Shown here: piece after piece, positions 23,801-35,380 of the stretch | Layout of the letters: each line of letters opens with the position of its first letter | Numbering within the stretch: position 1 is the stretch's first letter | DNA from: Motacilla alba alba | Lineage: Eukaryota > Chordata > Aves > Passeriformes > Motacillidae | Direction: 5' to 3' | Assembly (NCBI RefSeq): GCF_015832195.1 | Contig: NC_052031.1 | Location: 7,937,850 to 8,001,849, forward strand | DNA: 64,000 nucleotides | Translations under genes and position numbers: made by a program | The notes under the pieces: generated by a model | Databases searched by the model: none | Seen by the model: the letters and a program-made list of their open reading frames with translations, nothing else | Told to the model about the DNA's origin: nothing

Positions 23801-25392
23801 ACATAAGGATATACGAAATGGAATGAAGTAGTTTTAAGATGATGATGGCCATTTTTTCCTTCACATCCTATATATGTGTTGCAAGAAATGGTGACTTAAT
23901 TCAAACCAAACTGTTTGAGGCAGAAATTTCATAAGATAAAGTCATAAGATAGAGATCGGGAAAATTTGTCAGCTTTGTAAGACTTTTGAACTGATGTTTG
24001 GGTAAACTACTGGGTTTCCTGTGCTGGAAGTTTATAATAAATATTGGAGAAGATTTTTAAAATATTGCATGGATTTATATTTTTCTCCTTCATAGACATT
24101 CTGTAACTCTTATGTATCTATGAAAATATTGCTTCAGCAAAAGTTATTGTAATATGATATTTAATAAGTCTGTATGCTTCGGTTTTGTACCTGAGAAAGA
24201 ACATGGAGAATTTTTCATAGCACAAAGAGAGTTCATGAAAATTATGTTAAATTTGCACTTTGGGATGTTGGAGTAGGATTATGTTTTATTAGAAAATGTC
24301 AGTATAAACAAACAAGCACACAAAACCTCCAAAGAATAAATTGCCTTTTTAAGTAGAAATGTCACATTCCCCCAAATTTTTTTTAACAAAAAGTAAAGGC
24401 TTTTGTAGAAACAGAATCTTTCCTGAAATATTCAGTGGAGCTGAAAATACATTTTTGAAGAGTTTTCTCTGAAAAAGTTTTGAATAGTTCTCCCATGTAG
24501 TGAAGAGATTGGTATTTGCAGCCATGATCCTGTGGGGCAATGGTTTTGCCCTGTTTCCAACCTTGCTGCCTTTGAATTAACAGAGCACTTTGCTCTTTCC
24601 ACAATCCTTTTTTCTCTGGGTTTTTTCTTTCTTTTGCCTCACACTACCCCAAATAATTCTCCCTCTAAATGGCAAAGGGAAATTAAAGAAGACAAGCTCA
24701 GACAAGTAGATAACAAGAAATCATGGAACACTTCCACAATGGTCCCTTTGTTAAAGCACTTGGAAATCTGTCCTTCACTTCCCAGAACATCCCATCACTC
24801 TCAGCAGAAGTGATGGTGCTGGGGCAGGAACACTTTGTGGTGTGAGATACTGAGAGTAATTCAGAAACAATAGAATAGTTGAGGGTGGCAGAAAAACACC
24901 TGTCAAGGAAAGGATCAGAGATGTTGTACCTTGAGTCAGAGTAATGAAGTCAGATGCCATGAGTTAAAATCTTACTTGTACTGTTAGGATAATTAGACAG
25001 CTCCCTCATCTTTTGCAATCTCACCACTGTCTTTATAATCTCAAATGAATCGGTTCCCTCATCCACAGTAAATTATTTGCAATAGAGATAAATTTTTCAA
25101 TATTTTATCACAGTCCCTGCTACATTGGCCCCAGGCTCATTAAGAGATTTTTGGTGCTCCTGTAATATGAATAAATATCTTTGAATATATTAATATTTTA
25201 ATGTACATAGAAATATATGAATAAAGCTTTATCTCATCAGAGTTACACTAACTTGAAGTGGAGCAATGCATGAGTGACTCAATCAGAGACTTATTGCTAG
25301 CTCATCTTAACAGCCTTTGTCTTATCATTGTTCCCATTTTTCTGTGTCTCTTGTTGCATTTGAAAAATTAAGGGTGACCTGTTTTACAATTT
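23801..25392. other. unannotated AT-rich non-coding DNA
   Basis: No gene or repeat recognised. The ORF pair at 24349-24604 (minus) and 24532-24813 (plus) overlap antisense and resemble nothing known. Confidence 0.5.
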
Positions 25393-25860
25393 TCAGGGGT
25401 GCAGTGGGCTTCTGAACCTCAATTCTCTCAGCTCCAAAACCCTAATGGCTGACCTGGGCTTTCTCCTGATGTTTTTTTGCCAGAGTCTCCTGGTCAGGCC
25501 ATGCTCCCTTGCTACAATACAGAGCACATTTTGCACAGCTTTTTCTGTCTGGACCGGCAAAAGAGTTACTATATGAGCTGTCTCCCTTTTGAGATGCTCA
25601 AAGGCTTCTTGTTGCTCTAGGGCCCACTCAAAATAGCTCTTCTTTTGGGTCAGAAACCAAATATGGCCTGGAATATGTAATATCCAGAATCCCACAAGGC
25701 CTGGAAAACCTTGTGTTCCCTTAGCTGGTGGAGGCATGGTTACTACTCTGTTTATCACATCCATGTGCATGTCACATCTGAAGGGAACTTATTCAGATAT
25801 TCAAATGAAACTTAGTCCAAAAGGTGCACTCCTGAATAAAGAGAACTTTTATAAAATGGG
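25393..25860 (-). pseudogene. endogenous retrovirus pol fragment (RT connection to RNase H-proximal region), minus strand
   Basis: An open stretch of 125 codons (25770 down to 25393) resembles the C-terminal part of retroviral reverse transcriptase and its connection to RNase H. It shows the conserved Leu-Val-Gly-Phe-Trp segment near residues 25-29, a Trp/Ala-rich acceptor block with Phe-Glu-Trp and Gln-Gln-Glu-Ala-Phe near residues 46-58, and a downstream segment ending in Arg/Leu-rich sequence. Upstream on the same strand (25771 to about 25860) the likeness continues in the same frame but with stop codons, including TGA and TAA before the Met at 25770. No gag, protease, integrase, env or LTR could be seen next to it, so it is an orphan remnant. 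It cannot encode a working polymerase: the catalytic aspartates of the RT core lie outside it. The ERVL-like class is an inference. Confidence 0.75.
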
Positions 25861-28800
25861 CTAGCTGAGCCTCTGGAGGCAGATTGTAGCAATGGGTGAA
25901 CAACTCCCATGTTTCAGCCAAAAGGTCTTATGTTTAATTATCCCTCAGCAGAATAAGGCTCTATGATTTTTGCAAAGGTGATTTACCATTTCTTTTCATG
26001 GCAATGTTGCCCTGCCAATCTGTACATCTTTTAAGTTTCTATCATGTTTGTAGTTACATATATCTGATATAGGTGAAAACATTCATTATACTGCTTGAGT
26101 GATTAGGAACTTTAAAGCATAGACCTTTTCCATGAAAAATCTGAATTCTATTAATTTTGAGAGTCAACAATTCAAGTTTTAAGTCATGGCTGTTACAAGC
26201 TGAGAGATTCTTGTTATCACTAATTTTAATGCATTCATGAAAACTGCAGCTATTCAACAATATGGCAAAAAATTATTCAAAATGTAAATCTACTGAAAAA
26301 CAAAGTTTTATCTAGCTGTAAAAGAACCATTTGATGGCATTCATTCTGGTTAAATAGCAGCTATTAAGCTTTTAATGGTTTCATGCTTTAAAGAATGATA
26401 AAAATCCTACTAAATAGTACTTCTGGACTGGTTTTAAAATCAGCTAATCATGTATGATTAGGATGATAGCATTTATCACCATTGTAGCTGGTGACAGTAG
26501 CTCCTACTGTATTCTGCATTTCCAATGTCTATCAAATCCTTAGAAAATACGATGAGACAAACAATGTATCATTGCACATATTAGAACCTCAAAACGCTGC
26601 TCAACAATGCCATATGCCTCATGTCTCCAACACGTCACTTATTCTCATGATTCACATTTGATATTTTCTGAAAGCTTGAGTTTTTAGAGACCTGAATTCT
26701 AAGACACTGTCTTTTTTTTTTTTATGCCAGAAATCAAACCTGAATGATAGACAAAACCTTAGAAATGTGAACTTCACTATATAAAAGCAAAAGTATTAAA
26801 ACTTTTTATTAGGAATGAATAACAATAGGACATATAATTTTAATACAAGTTAATGTTTTTGTGGCTTTAAGAAAGGTATTAATAACCCTGATTTTCACAT
26901 TAACATTAAAAAAGCAACAAAAATGCTGCTTATTTATTCATGTCTAAAATTCCATGTGGTTTTCAGTCCAACACAAGTTAGCCAATGTGTGTGTGAAGAC
27001 ACACTGTCCTGCTAAGCATATCTTTTTCATCTATTCAATTTTGGCTGGGTCTTGGGTAAATGCTGCATTGCAGTACACTACCAGGGTTCCAGATCTATAG
27101 AATGAAACTTCTTTTAGCATTTCAGTCTATGCTGCTAATTTGGAAAGTGGAAAAGATTTTAAAATGCTTTAAAGACAGAGAACAGTGCTTGAGCTGATTG
27201 ATTTTTCTACTTATATTAAAAACCAAAAGAAGCTTCTAACAACTGCATCAAAGCTGCTAACAGCTATGGCTAATTTTCTGTCTCAAATCCATTGGGCTTT
27301 TCCTCCAGAATTTAATTGCAGTTATCCACTTGCCTAGAGAAACCTCAGTTCATGTCTCATGGTGCTGCGCAGAGTCTTTGCATCTTTGTGATTGATGACA
27401 AGGGTCTAAACAATGGACATTTATTGTCATATATTTTTACACAAAGCACTGAAATGAATCCTTGCAGAGTTGGCTTGGGTTGGTGTAAGCATAGTCCCCA
27501 TATTCTGTGGCAGAATGGATAACTCCATGTCAGTTTTTATGCAATTAGCTCTTCAGACAGCAAGTACAAGAACCACAGAAATACAGACACCAGGGCAGGC
27601 AGCAAGAATGCTGTCCAAGGAGTATTGAACATGTTCAAGAGGCCATTTTGTACATACTTGCCCATTGTCACAGCCAGCTTGACAAAGACATGCATTTGGG
27701 GTTTTTTGCTATGTGTGGCTCCTATGCCATCCTTAGATCTTACCCAAGGATTCAGAGGAAGGCAATCAAGTTGAAGGCTTCTTCTCAGCTAAGACTGACA
27801 AATCTTGTAGAGCCTTTTATTCAAGGGTGAGCAAAATTGCCAGCATCAGGCAATAAAACAACAAGCAATCTTTGCAAATGGTATGGCTGTGCTAATGAAT
27901 GAGGAAAAACAAGTTTCTGTGGCCCAGATGCTACTGCATCACTTCCCTCTTCATTGCACACTATATGGAAGGTGGTATAGGAGCACTCAAACCAGAGAAG
28001 GACATGTTATAAGCGGGAAGGGAATAGCCAGCAAACTATGACCTTGCTAATGAGCTCTGATGAGTTTCAGAGGCTTAGGTTTAGGGTCATACTTGCCTGA
28101 CATGCTGCATTCAAATCTGAGTAGGCTTCAGCTCATTTAGAGTCAATAGCTGAGGCTGATGACGAGTTTGGGGCTCTGCAGTGTACTCTGCTGCTTGAAT
28201 TCATGATTTCTGAGCCCACTCCCTTAAGCTTTAAGTTTCATTTCTGCCTGTCTGAGAGGGGAATATCAAGAGTCTGCCTGTTACAAACTGAAACCAAGGC
28301 TCAGTTTCCAGTTTCAGTGATACATTGATGCATAGCACTGCAGTCCTCTGGTAAAGAAAAGAAAAGCAGTGAATAAGTAACCAATGCTCTTTTAAAATTA
28401 CAGATTAGGAAAAATCAGTTTCCAAAGGACAGTGTTTTTAAAATAAAACTGCAGTATTTTGGAACAGAGAAGAAACTGGGAAAACTCTTCCATAGGGCCT
28501 GTTTTAGTCTTACAGTTCACTCCCTTGGATACATCACCAATATGTGCACCTTGTAATGGATAAGGTATCACTACATTCAGTATGAAATTAGAAGTTGTCC
28601 AAAGCACCATAAAGATGACTCTCAAAACACAAATATACTTCAGGAACTGCTCTGAATGCCAGTGGCATAGCTGCCGTACTCTAAACTGATCAGCAAACGG
28701 CAACTGAGAGGTGGTTGTAAAAAGCAGAATAAAAAGGCAGTTTATTTGCACCCTTCTTCCATGACAAGCTGTTCTTTTTCATTTAAAGCCAAATCGGACA

Positions 28801-31057
28801 TGTTACGTGATCTGCAGTCAGTAAAACCTAGAACCCTAGACCAGTGGTATTGTTGCTATGTCCTTTGTGGTCTCTCTGAGATCTGACTTCACCAGGTCTT
28901 GTCTTCTGCATGACTGGGCTTCAAAACCAAACATCTCAGGGCAGCTGGGCAAAGCACTGTTGATGTCAACAAGCAATGAGTCACATGCCAAAGGACAGCA
29001 TGCTTCCTTGGGAGAAAGATGTGATGCTCTACAGGAATGTCAGATTAAATTCAAGTATCCTGCCTTTCAGGGCTACCAGAGATGTAAAATAGTTACCTTT
29101 GTGCATGACAATCAGTGTCAAACTCAGAGTATGAAATGGAGGGGAAAAGTTTGTGTGGATTTCATCTCTGACAGACCTGAGTTTGATTCATAAATGAGTG
29201 GGAGAATCTCCTGGAAAACTCTGCCCTGATTTGGCTCATTTCCTCTTCTTTCCCTTGCAGTTTATACAATAGGCCAGTTAGAATGGGAACAGAGGGAGGC
29301 TAAATTATTGCAAAACTGGAGTTATTTTGTGGGGAGAGGAAATGAGTAGGCAGGCTTGACTGCTTTTTGTGGAGTGTAGGCATTGTGGAGAATCCAAAAG
29401 GTGACTGGAGAGGAGGACTGGAGCACAGGTGGGGCCAGGACAGCTAATGTTACAGGCACTAATTAGTAGGAAAAAGAGGGGTGACCAAATCTAAAACATT
29501 TTATGTTATTCAAAGTCTTTCTTTCTGTCTTGCACAGGTGTGGCATACGCATGAATCCAGGTTTTCTCAAAAAATTGGGCTCAGCAGGTCTTGCTTTGCT
29601 TGTGCGTCTGTCCCTGCTGATGTTTTTTAAATTGGTTAATTTCCTCTTTGACTGAGGGGGTGAAAGACATCACAAAGTTAGCCTTTTATGATGGCACCTG
29701 AGAGGTGGTGGTCAGGAGTGACAGAAAGCTTTATAGTGTTCTGGAGCCTCCAGACTGCCTTCAAACTTTATTAGACCTCTGAGAAACTGTTCTGGATGCA
29801 GTTCATCAAGCAAAGCTTGAACCAACACTTGTAATCAGCCTTATCTAGCTTATTCAGTTCTGCTGCTCCTGCTAATGTTTCCTAGGGGGACAGATCTCCC
29901 ATTCATTTGTGTTATCAGGATTTGTTTTTCCTCCTGTTACCTTCCCATTCTTTCCCTCCGTAGAGGAGGTCTCTTTTGTTTGACAACAAGTGATTATAAT
30001 TAATAATTTTGTGCTGCTTTTGAATTGTGCAGCTCTGATTAATTTGGGGGACTGGCTATAGGGTTGAGCTGAAGTGGCAGTGAGTTGTGAATGCAGACTC
30101 TATTGTCTGTAACAGCACAAAATGCTTGTGCAGAGTGATTTGAAAATTTAAGTATTTCTTCCTTTTGTAATATGCTATGCTTGCTTAAATCTTTCAAAGG
30201 AATGTTCCTATTATGTGCAATGAGAGGTTACCCAAAAGTTAAGAAGATGATTACTCAAGCAATGGAGCATTATAAGTCACAGGCTAGTCTACCATTATTT
30301 CAGTCTTATTGAGGATTGGCATTATTATCATTGTTATTAATACTCATAGAATGAATTTAAGAATTTTATTGTATGCAGGGACTAATACGATTTCATAGCC
30401 ATAATTCTGGGCCCTCTGACTTCCTTGAAATTTCCTGCTGTTCCAGTCCAGCAAAAATTATTTTCCATTTATGTAGACCTGCTGGGATAACATAATAACG
30501 TATGAACTCATATGAATCATCTAAGTCATGTACTGTTAAAAGTGAACTGTTAATACAAGAGGTGTGGGTCCTTGTAGGAGTAAGAGCTATCAATATGATT
30601 TTTATGCCTTGATTCAAGTCTGATTATGTAATTCTGACTTTGTACCAAAGTACACTAAGCGTGCATCATATATATAACTATCCAAATATATAGAGAAATA
30701 ACTACAAAATAACTACAGGTAAAGGACCTTTTCTCAAAAGGGATGTGAGCTTGAATATGGCACTGTACAGCTGTGTGGCTGCTGCTGTGGAAACTGGTAA
30801 GGGATAAATACTTTCTCCCCATATTGCACTGCTCCCAACTGTATCAGTGAGGATAAAAGGGAAGTTTTTCCCTGGTAAACATTCAGCTTTTCAAGCTCTG
30901 ACTTCTCTAGAGTAGGAACCTTCTTAAATTTTTGAATGTAGAAATGTCTGTGTATGTACAGTTTATTCTGGTGCATAACTGAAACGTCTAGGGATTAACA
31001 GAGTACAAATACTAATGCATAATGAAGCATGGAAAGCAAACAAGACAGCTTCAGACA
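25861..31057. other. unannotated non-coding DNA, about 5.2 kb
   Basis: No gene or mobile element recognised. There is a T13 tract at about 26711-26723. A splice-acceptor-like pyrimidine tract plus CAG occurs at 29241-29262, but the sequence after it has stops in all frames within a short distance. The ORFs at 28398-28751 (minus) and 28858-29193 (plus) are over 110 codons but match nothing I recognise. Confidence 0.5.
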
Positions 31058-31425
31058 TCATAAAATCATAGAACATCCTGAGTTGGCAGGGACCCATCAG
31101 GGTCATCAAGTCCAACTACTGGCCCTGCATGAGACACCCAAGGAATCCCATGTGCCTGAGAGCACTGTCCAAATCCTCCATGAACTCTGTCAGGATCAGT
31201 GCTGTGAGCATTTCCTGGAGAGCCTGTTCCAGCGCCCAAACACCCTCTGGGTGAGGACCCTTTTCCAAACTAAATCTCCCCTGACTCAGTTTCATGCTGT
31301 TTCCCCCAGTCCTGTCACTAGTTATGAGAGAGAAGAGATCAGAACCCACCCCTTCTCTTCCCCTCGTGAGGACACAGAAGACCACAATGATCCAGGTCAT
31401 CTCTCTGTGCCCCCCTGACAGAGCT
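31058..31425 (-). mobile_element. CR1 LINE 3' end, minus strand
   Basis: The left end is the reverse complement of the CR1 terminus (aaaatcatagaacatcc), followed by ggcagggacccatcagggtc and catcaagtccaac. The middle carries cctggagagcctgttccagc and the contiguous ccaaacaccctctgggtgag block, and the right part ends near a gtcatctctctgtgcc stretch. The ORFs at 31029-31418 (plus) and 31116-31433 (minus) both fall inside it and come from the repeat. Both ends look like a 5'-truncated CR1 copy of about 370 bases. Confidence 0.85.
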
Positions 31426-32226
31426 TTGCACACCTATGGCAATATGTAAAATCTCCTTTGCTCCTCAGACCTTATGTAGAATTTGATTTTCGTGGCTGTC
31501 ATGAACTTAAACTTTACATGTTTTGAATGGAAACATAAAAATTATCAACTGACATATTTTTCTCTTGGCTAAATGTTGTTCTCCCAGGTGAGCAGCTGAG
31601 GTAAAGGTAAAGGTGTCAGGTTGACTCAGGAACTAAGGGAATAGTGATGTGGCTGTAAGGCTGGTATCAACATGAAAACTTCTGGGATTTTACTATCTTG
31701 ACAACTTATGATACTTTCCTGACAAAGGTCAGCAGGCTGGGAGTTTGTTTGGAGACCATGCTGCACAACCAATGAAAAGTAAATGGCATCTTTGTCTCTG
31801 AAGTCCCACTTTCTTATACCTTTTCTGAAATTATAATGCAGGCTGCAAAGAAATACCTTTAAAAAATCCAGATAGATAGATAGCAAGGGACCAGAGATAC
31901 AAATCCTTTTTTCATTCTTTAAAGCCATTAAATATAAAATGAAAAAATGAGAGATATTTTCTGAATATCTAAAACATCACTTATTTGCTACAAATGATCT
32001 GCTGAACACTTTCAGTGTAAGCAGACTTAGAAATATCTGGAATGATTTTGTTGACTTCAAGTTTATTACAGGGTTTTCCTGCTGCATCAAGAATAGGGTA
32101 CACAGGAAATTACAGAGTTGCTATTGCTCCATGTTAGTATAATTAATATTAATCTAATAAATATATAAACAATTTTTGTATTTGACAATAAGGAAAGATT
32201 AACAACAAAAAGCAATGGTGTACAGG
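31426..32226. other. unannotated non-coding DNA
   Basis: Nothing recognised beyond a short (GATA)3-4 run at about 31870-31883. The minus-strand ORF at 31626-31928 is unremarkable. Confidence 0.5.
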
Positions 32227-32318
32227 GAATAATAGGATTATGTAGGTTGGAAGAAACCTCTGGAGGACATCTGGTCCGATCTTTAGCTCAAAACAAGATA
32301 AATTTTGATCACGCTAGA
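32227..32318 (-). mobile_element. short CR1 LINE 3' tail, minus strand
   Basis: The phrase from 32231 (ggattatgtaggttggaaga) through aacctctggaggacatctgg and tccgatctttagctcaaa is a typical CR1 3' end read in reverse. Similarity is lost at about 32318, so only some 90 bases remain. Confidence 0.7.
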
Positions 32319-33429
32319 ATTGAAACATAAGTGGGACATGTTTCATGTTGCAAAGAATGTCTGTAGTGATGGTACGGACGGAAAAGATGGGGTCCAGATG
32401 ATAATTCCATTGCCCTGTGTGGCACTCAAGACCCTTTGTGTGTGTAGTCCTGAAGCCATCCTGTGTGACTGGCCCCCATGCTTTTAGGCAAATTGAACTC
32501 TTGTCAGATAGAAGAGCTAGAACTGATTAGGTATTATTCGATGAAACATTTTTGGTCTTTAAATCCCCTTTTTAAGCTGTTTCAAGATCAGGATAGAATT
32601 TCTAGTGGATGGTTGATTGAATCATCTAGTCCACTTCAGTAGCACTAGGAGAGAAGGGGAACAAAGAACAATTGTCACTCCCTGCGTCACTTAGGTAATA
32701 GAAATAAGTGGAAACAGCAAATGTTCAAGGAACAGAATCTGTTGAGTAATGATATTCTGACCTCTTGTAACCCAAAGGAAATTTTGTCATTTAATTCTCT
32801 AGGCCTTTGCTTCTCCCTTCATTTCATTTGAATAAATATTCATTTCATCCTTAATAAATCTTTAAATTAAATAGCAAATTTGGCAAAAAAATGTATAAGG
32901 TGCAAAATGTAGACTCATCTGTTCTCTACTGATGTTATTTGCTTGCCCAAGCAACAGAGCTATTTTAAAACTACATTTTTCCATCTGTGAAGGGATTATT
33001 AGGGATCTCTAAAAATATGCAAGGACTGTCATATTTGCTGGTTCAGTGGTGTTCAGTCCTTGTTCCACTGAATGTTTGGCCAGCATTCATGTAAAGATAA
33101 TTTTATTGGTGTCTTATGTTTAATGTGCATGTAAGACAGCAATTTCCAGTCTATATAAAAGATATGAATATATCAATCTTGTTAAAATAAGTATGAAACA
33201 TTCCTGAAAACTAATTTGAGTGATCTCTATGGGTGAATTTATATTTCTGTGAAGTATCTTTAATTATAACTAGGGTGGAATTAAACTATATGGCTTACTA
33301 TGTCAGTCTCTATCATCCTAGAGAGGAAACTGAGAGTCTGTTCAGTTTCTTCCTGAGTATTCAAGCCCCCTCTCTGCCCAATGCTCCCTGCTAAGTTGGT
33401 GGTATGGTTCTGCATGGTGTTCCTGGGAT
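32319..33429. other. unannotated AT-rich non-coding DNA
   Basis: No gene or recognised repeat. A gattgaatcatctagtccac phrase at 32616-32635 may be a scrap of CR1, but it is too short to call. Confidence 0.5.
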
Positions 33430-33436
33430 TCTTTTC

Positions 33437-33467
<31 letters not shown>

Positions 33468-33608
33468 CTTTTCTTTTCTTTTCTTTTCTTTTCTTTTCTT
33501 TTCTTTTCTTTTCTTTTCTTTTCTTTTCTTTTCTTTTCTTTTCTTTTCTTTTCTTTTCTTTTCTTTTCTTTTCTTTTCTTTTCTTTTCTTTTCTTTTTTT
33601 CTTTTCTT
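33430..33608 (+). repeat. (CTTTT)n pentanucleotide array, about 35 units
   Basis: Roughly 179 bases of CTTTT units, nearly pure, with length changes only near the two ends (a T6 at 33442-33447 and a T7 at 33594-33600). On the other strand this is (AAAAG)n, a continuous polypurine tract. The two apparent ORFs across it (33381-33707 and 33404-33655) encode only Phe/Leu/Ser repeats and are artefacts. Such purity usually means recent expansion and length variation between individuals. Confidence 0.97.
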
Positions 33609-34093
33609 CAGACAGAGAGATTCAGATCTCTCAAGTCAAAGAGCTGGAGCTCTGAATTACTCTTTGGGAATGTTCCCCTCTCTTGTCTCCTTGGACTATG
33701 GCAGTAATTTAGCATGGCTGCACTCCTGATTCAGGAACCTCCTGTAGCTGTCCAAAGGAAAGTGAGCCTTTGAGACTACCCAGTGAATGGCTCTAGAAGA
33801 TGATGTTGATTTATTTTTTTCCTTTTCAGGGATGATAAAATAGTAAAGCCAGTTCTACTGAAGAGGACTTGCAAAATCTCTGCAATTAATGAAAAAATAA
33901 CTTTATTTTTGGAAGGTCAAGCAACTGAAGTGTTGCCGTGGCAGAGTCATTATGCTGCTTGCTATAGCACTGTGAGAATAAAAGACTTTGAAGGGAAAGC
34001 AGTGTGTAGACTTTTGATGAACACTGTGAAACAGTTTAAATCCAAACAGTGCAAACTGATAAAGACAAAGAAATATACTGGTTTGAAAAAATA

Positions 34094-34139
34094 AAAACAA
34101 ACAAAAACAAACAAACAAACAAACAAACAACCCCCCCCC
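34094..34139 (+). repeat. (CAAA)n tract followed by C9
   Basis: CAAA/CAAAAA units run to 34130 and change abruptly to nine C residues (34131-34139). The plus-strand frame that ends just before (33909-34094) is not a recognised gene. Confidence 0.9.
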
Positions 34140-34227
34140 AAACCTAAACCCTAAACTCCTCCACAAAGATTTTTTGAAATATTGCCCTAAGTTGTATTCA
34201 AATAAGATACAGAACTGAAGGGGTGCA

Positions 34228-34260
34228 ACAAAAACAACAAAAACAAACAAACAAACAAAA
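34228..34260 (+). repeat. second (CAAA)n tract
   Basis: CAA and CAAA units, some 90 bases beyond the first tract. Both are on the same strand, so they may descend from one duplicated or expanded A-rich stretch. Confidence 0.85.
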
Positions 34261-35356
34261 TCAGGAGGATCAGCTCATATGGAATAAACCATTTAATTAC
34301 TGCAGATGAGAGATTGGGGTTGCTGCTCCTTGGTTTGACATCCCAGCACAAAGCTCTTTCTACGAAGCAAAGAAAACCCATCAAACAAAAAATGAGACCT
34401 AGGGACTTTACATAGTGGCTACTCCTTATCAGATCATGAGAAGGGGCAGCCAGAAGGGTGGAAGCAGTGGGTGTATTATTGACCAGTTCAGTTTACAATA
34501 AGCAGCTGGGAGCATTTTGTACAGAATTTAAGAGTGGGAATCCAGGCTCAGCAAATGAGCTCAGATGAAGACCAGATGAGACATATGGGCCAGTAAGAAA
34601 AAAACAAAAACGGATACATGATCTCAATATAAGAAGTAAACAGTTAGGATTTGATCTTTCTAAAGCAATATCTGAGACTTTCTGGGTCAATTCCAATTTG
34701 CTTCATGGAGAAGTGAAATTATTTTAGAAATGGGGTTTCCTCGTTGCATATTTAGATGTTCAGAGTGGTTTTCTTGTTCCCTGAGTTCTCTGAGATTTCT
34801 GCTTTCTGTCTTGCTTCTGACATATAAATGCTCCAAAGCAGATGATCCAGAGCTCAGCTCTGCCATTTACAATCAGTCCCCAGGGAGAATCCCTTTGGTT
34901 TACAGCCTTTGGCTGCCACTGAAGCACTGGCAAGCCAACCAGTGCTTCAGGCAGTAGATCCTCAATTTTCAATGCAAAAGGGGACATTTTTACTTCTTGT
35001 CTGCAGTATCAGATCCCTGCAATTGATGTCTGCCTTTAGCATTGTCTGAAATAAAAAACACTGAAATAGATTCCAATGTAAGGTAGATGCCTGAATTAGA
35101 TGGATGATGATAGATAGATGTAATGCCTACATTAATTAAAAGGTAATATGATAAATTGCAAATGACCAAACCATATGGCAGTTTGACATAAGGGTGGGCT
35201 AAATTTCACATTCAGTGCAGCTGATTTGTGCCATTGCTGATGGAAGCAGTTTTCCTTTTTCCCCTGGGTCTCAGCCAAGCACTTGGTCACCCACTTTCCT
35301 AAAGTCAGGACATGTGTTTGGTTAGTCAGACTGGGGTGTTGGAAGTGTGGCTGAAA

Positions 35357-35380
35357 ACAAATCCACTTTTGTGGATTTGT
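35357..35380. repeat. perfect 10-bp hairpin with TTTT loop
   Basis: ACAAATCCAC (35357-35366) and GTGGATTTGT (35371-35380) are perfect reverse complements around TTTT. It is not inside any repeat I recognise. It could extrude as a cruciform or fold in RNA, but no role is shown. Confidence 0.9.

Noticed and set aside
29241..29262. splice-acceptor-like pyrimidine tract ending in CAG
   Set aside because: No open exon follows and no matching donor was found; such tracts are common by chance.
31029..31418. 129-codon plus-strand ORF
   Set aside because: It lies almost entirely in a minus-strand CR1 3' end and is a by-product of that repeat.
33381..33707. 108-codon Phe/Leu/Ser repeat protein
   Set aside because: It is the translation of the (CTTTT)n microsatellite, not a gene.
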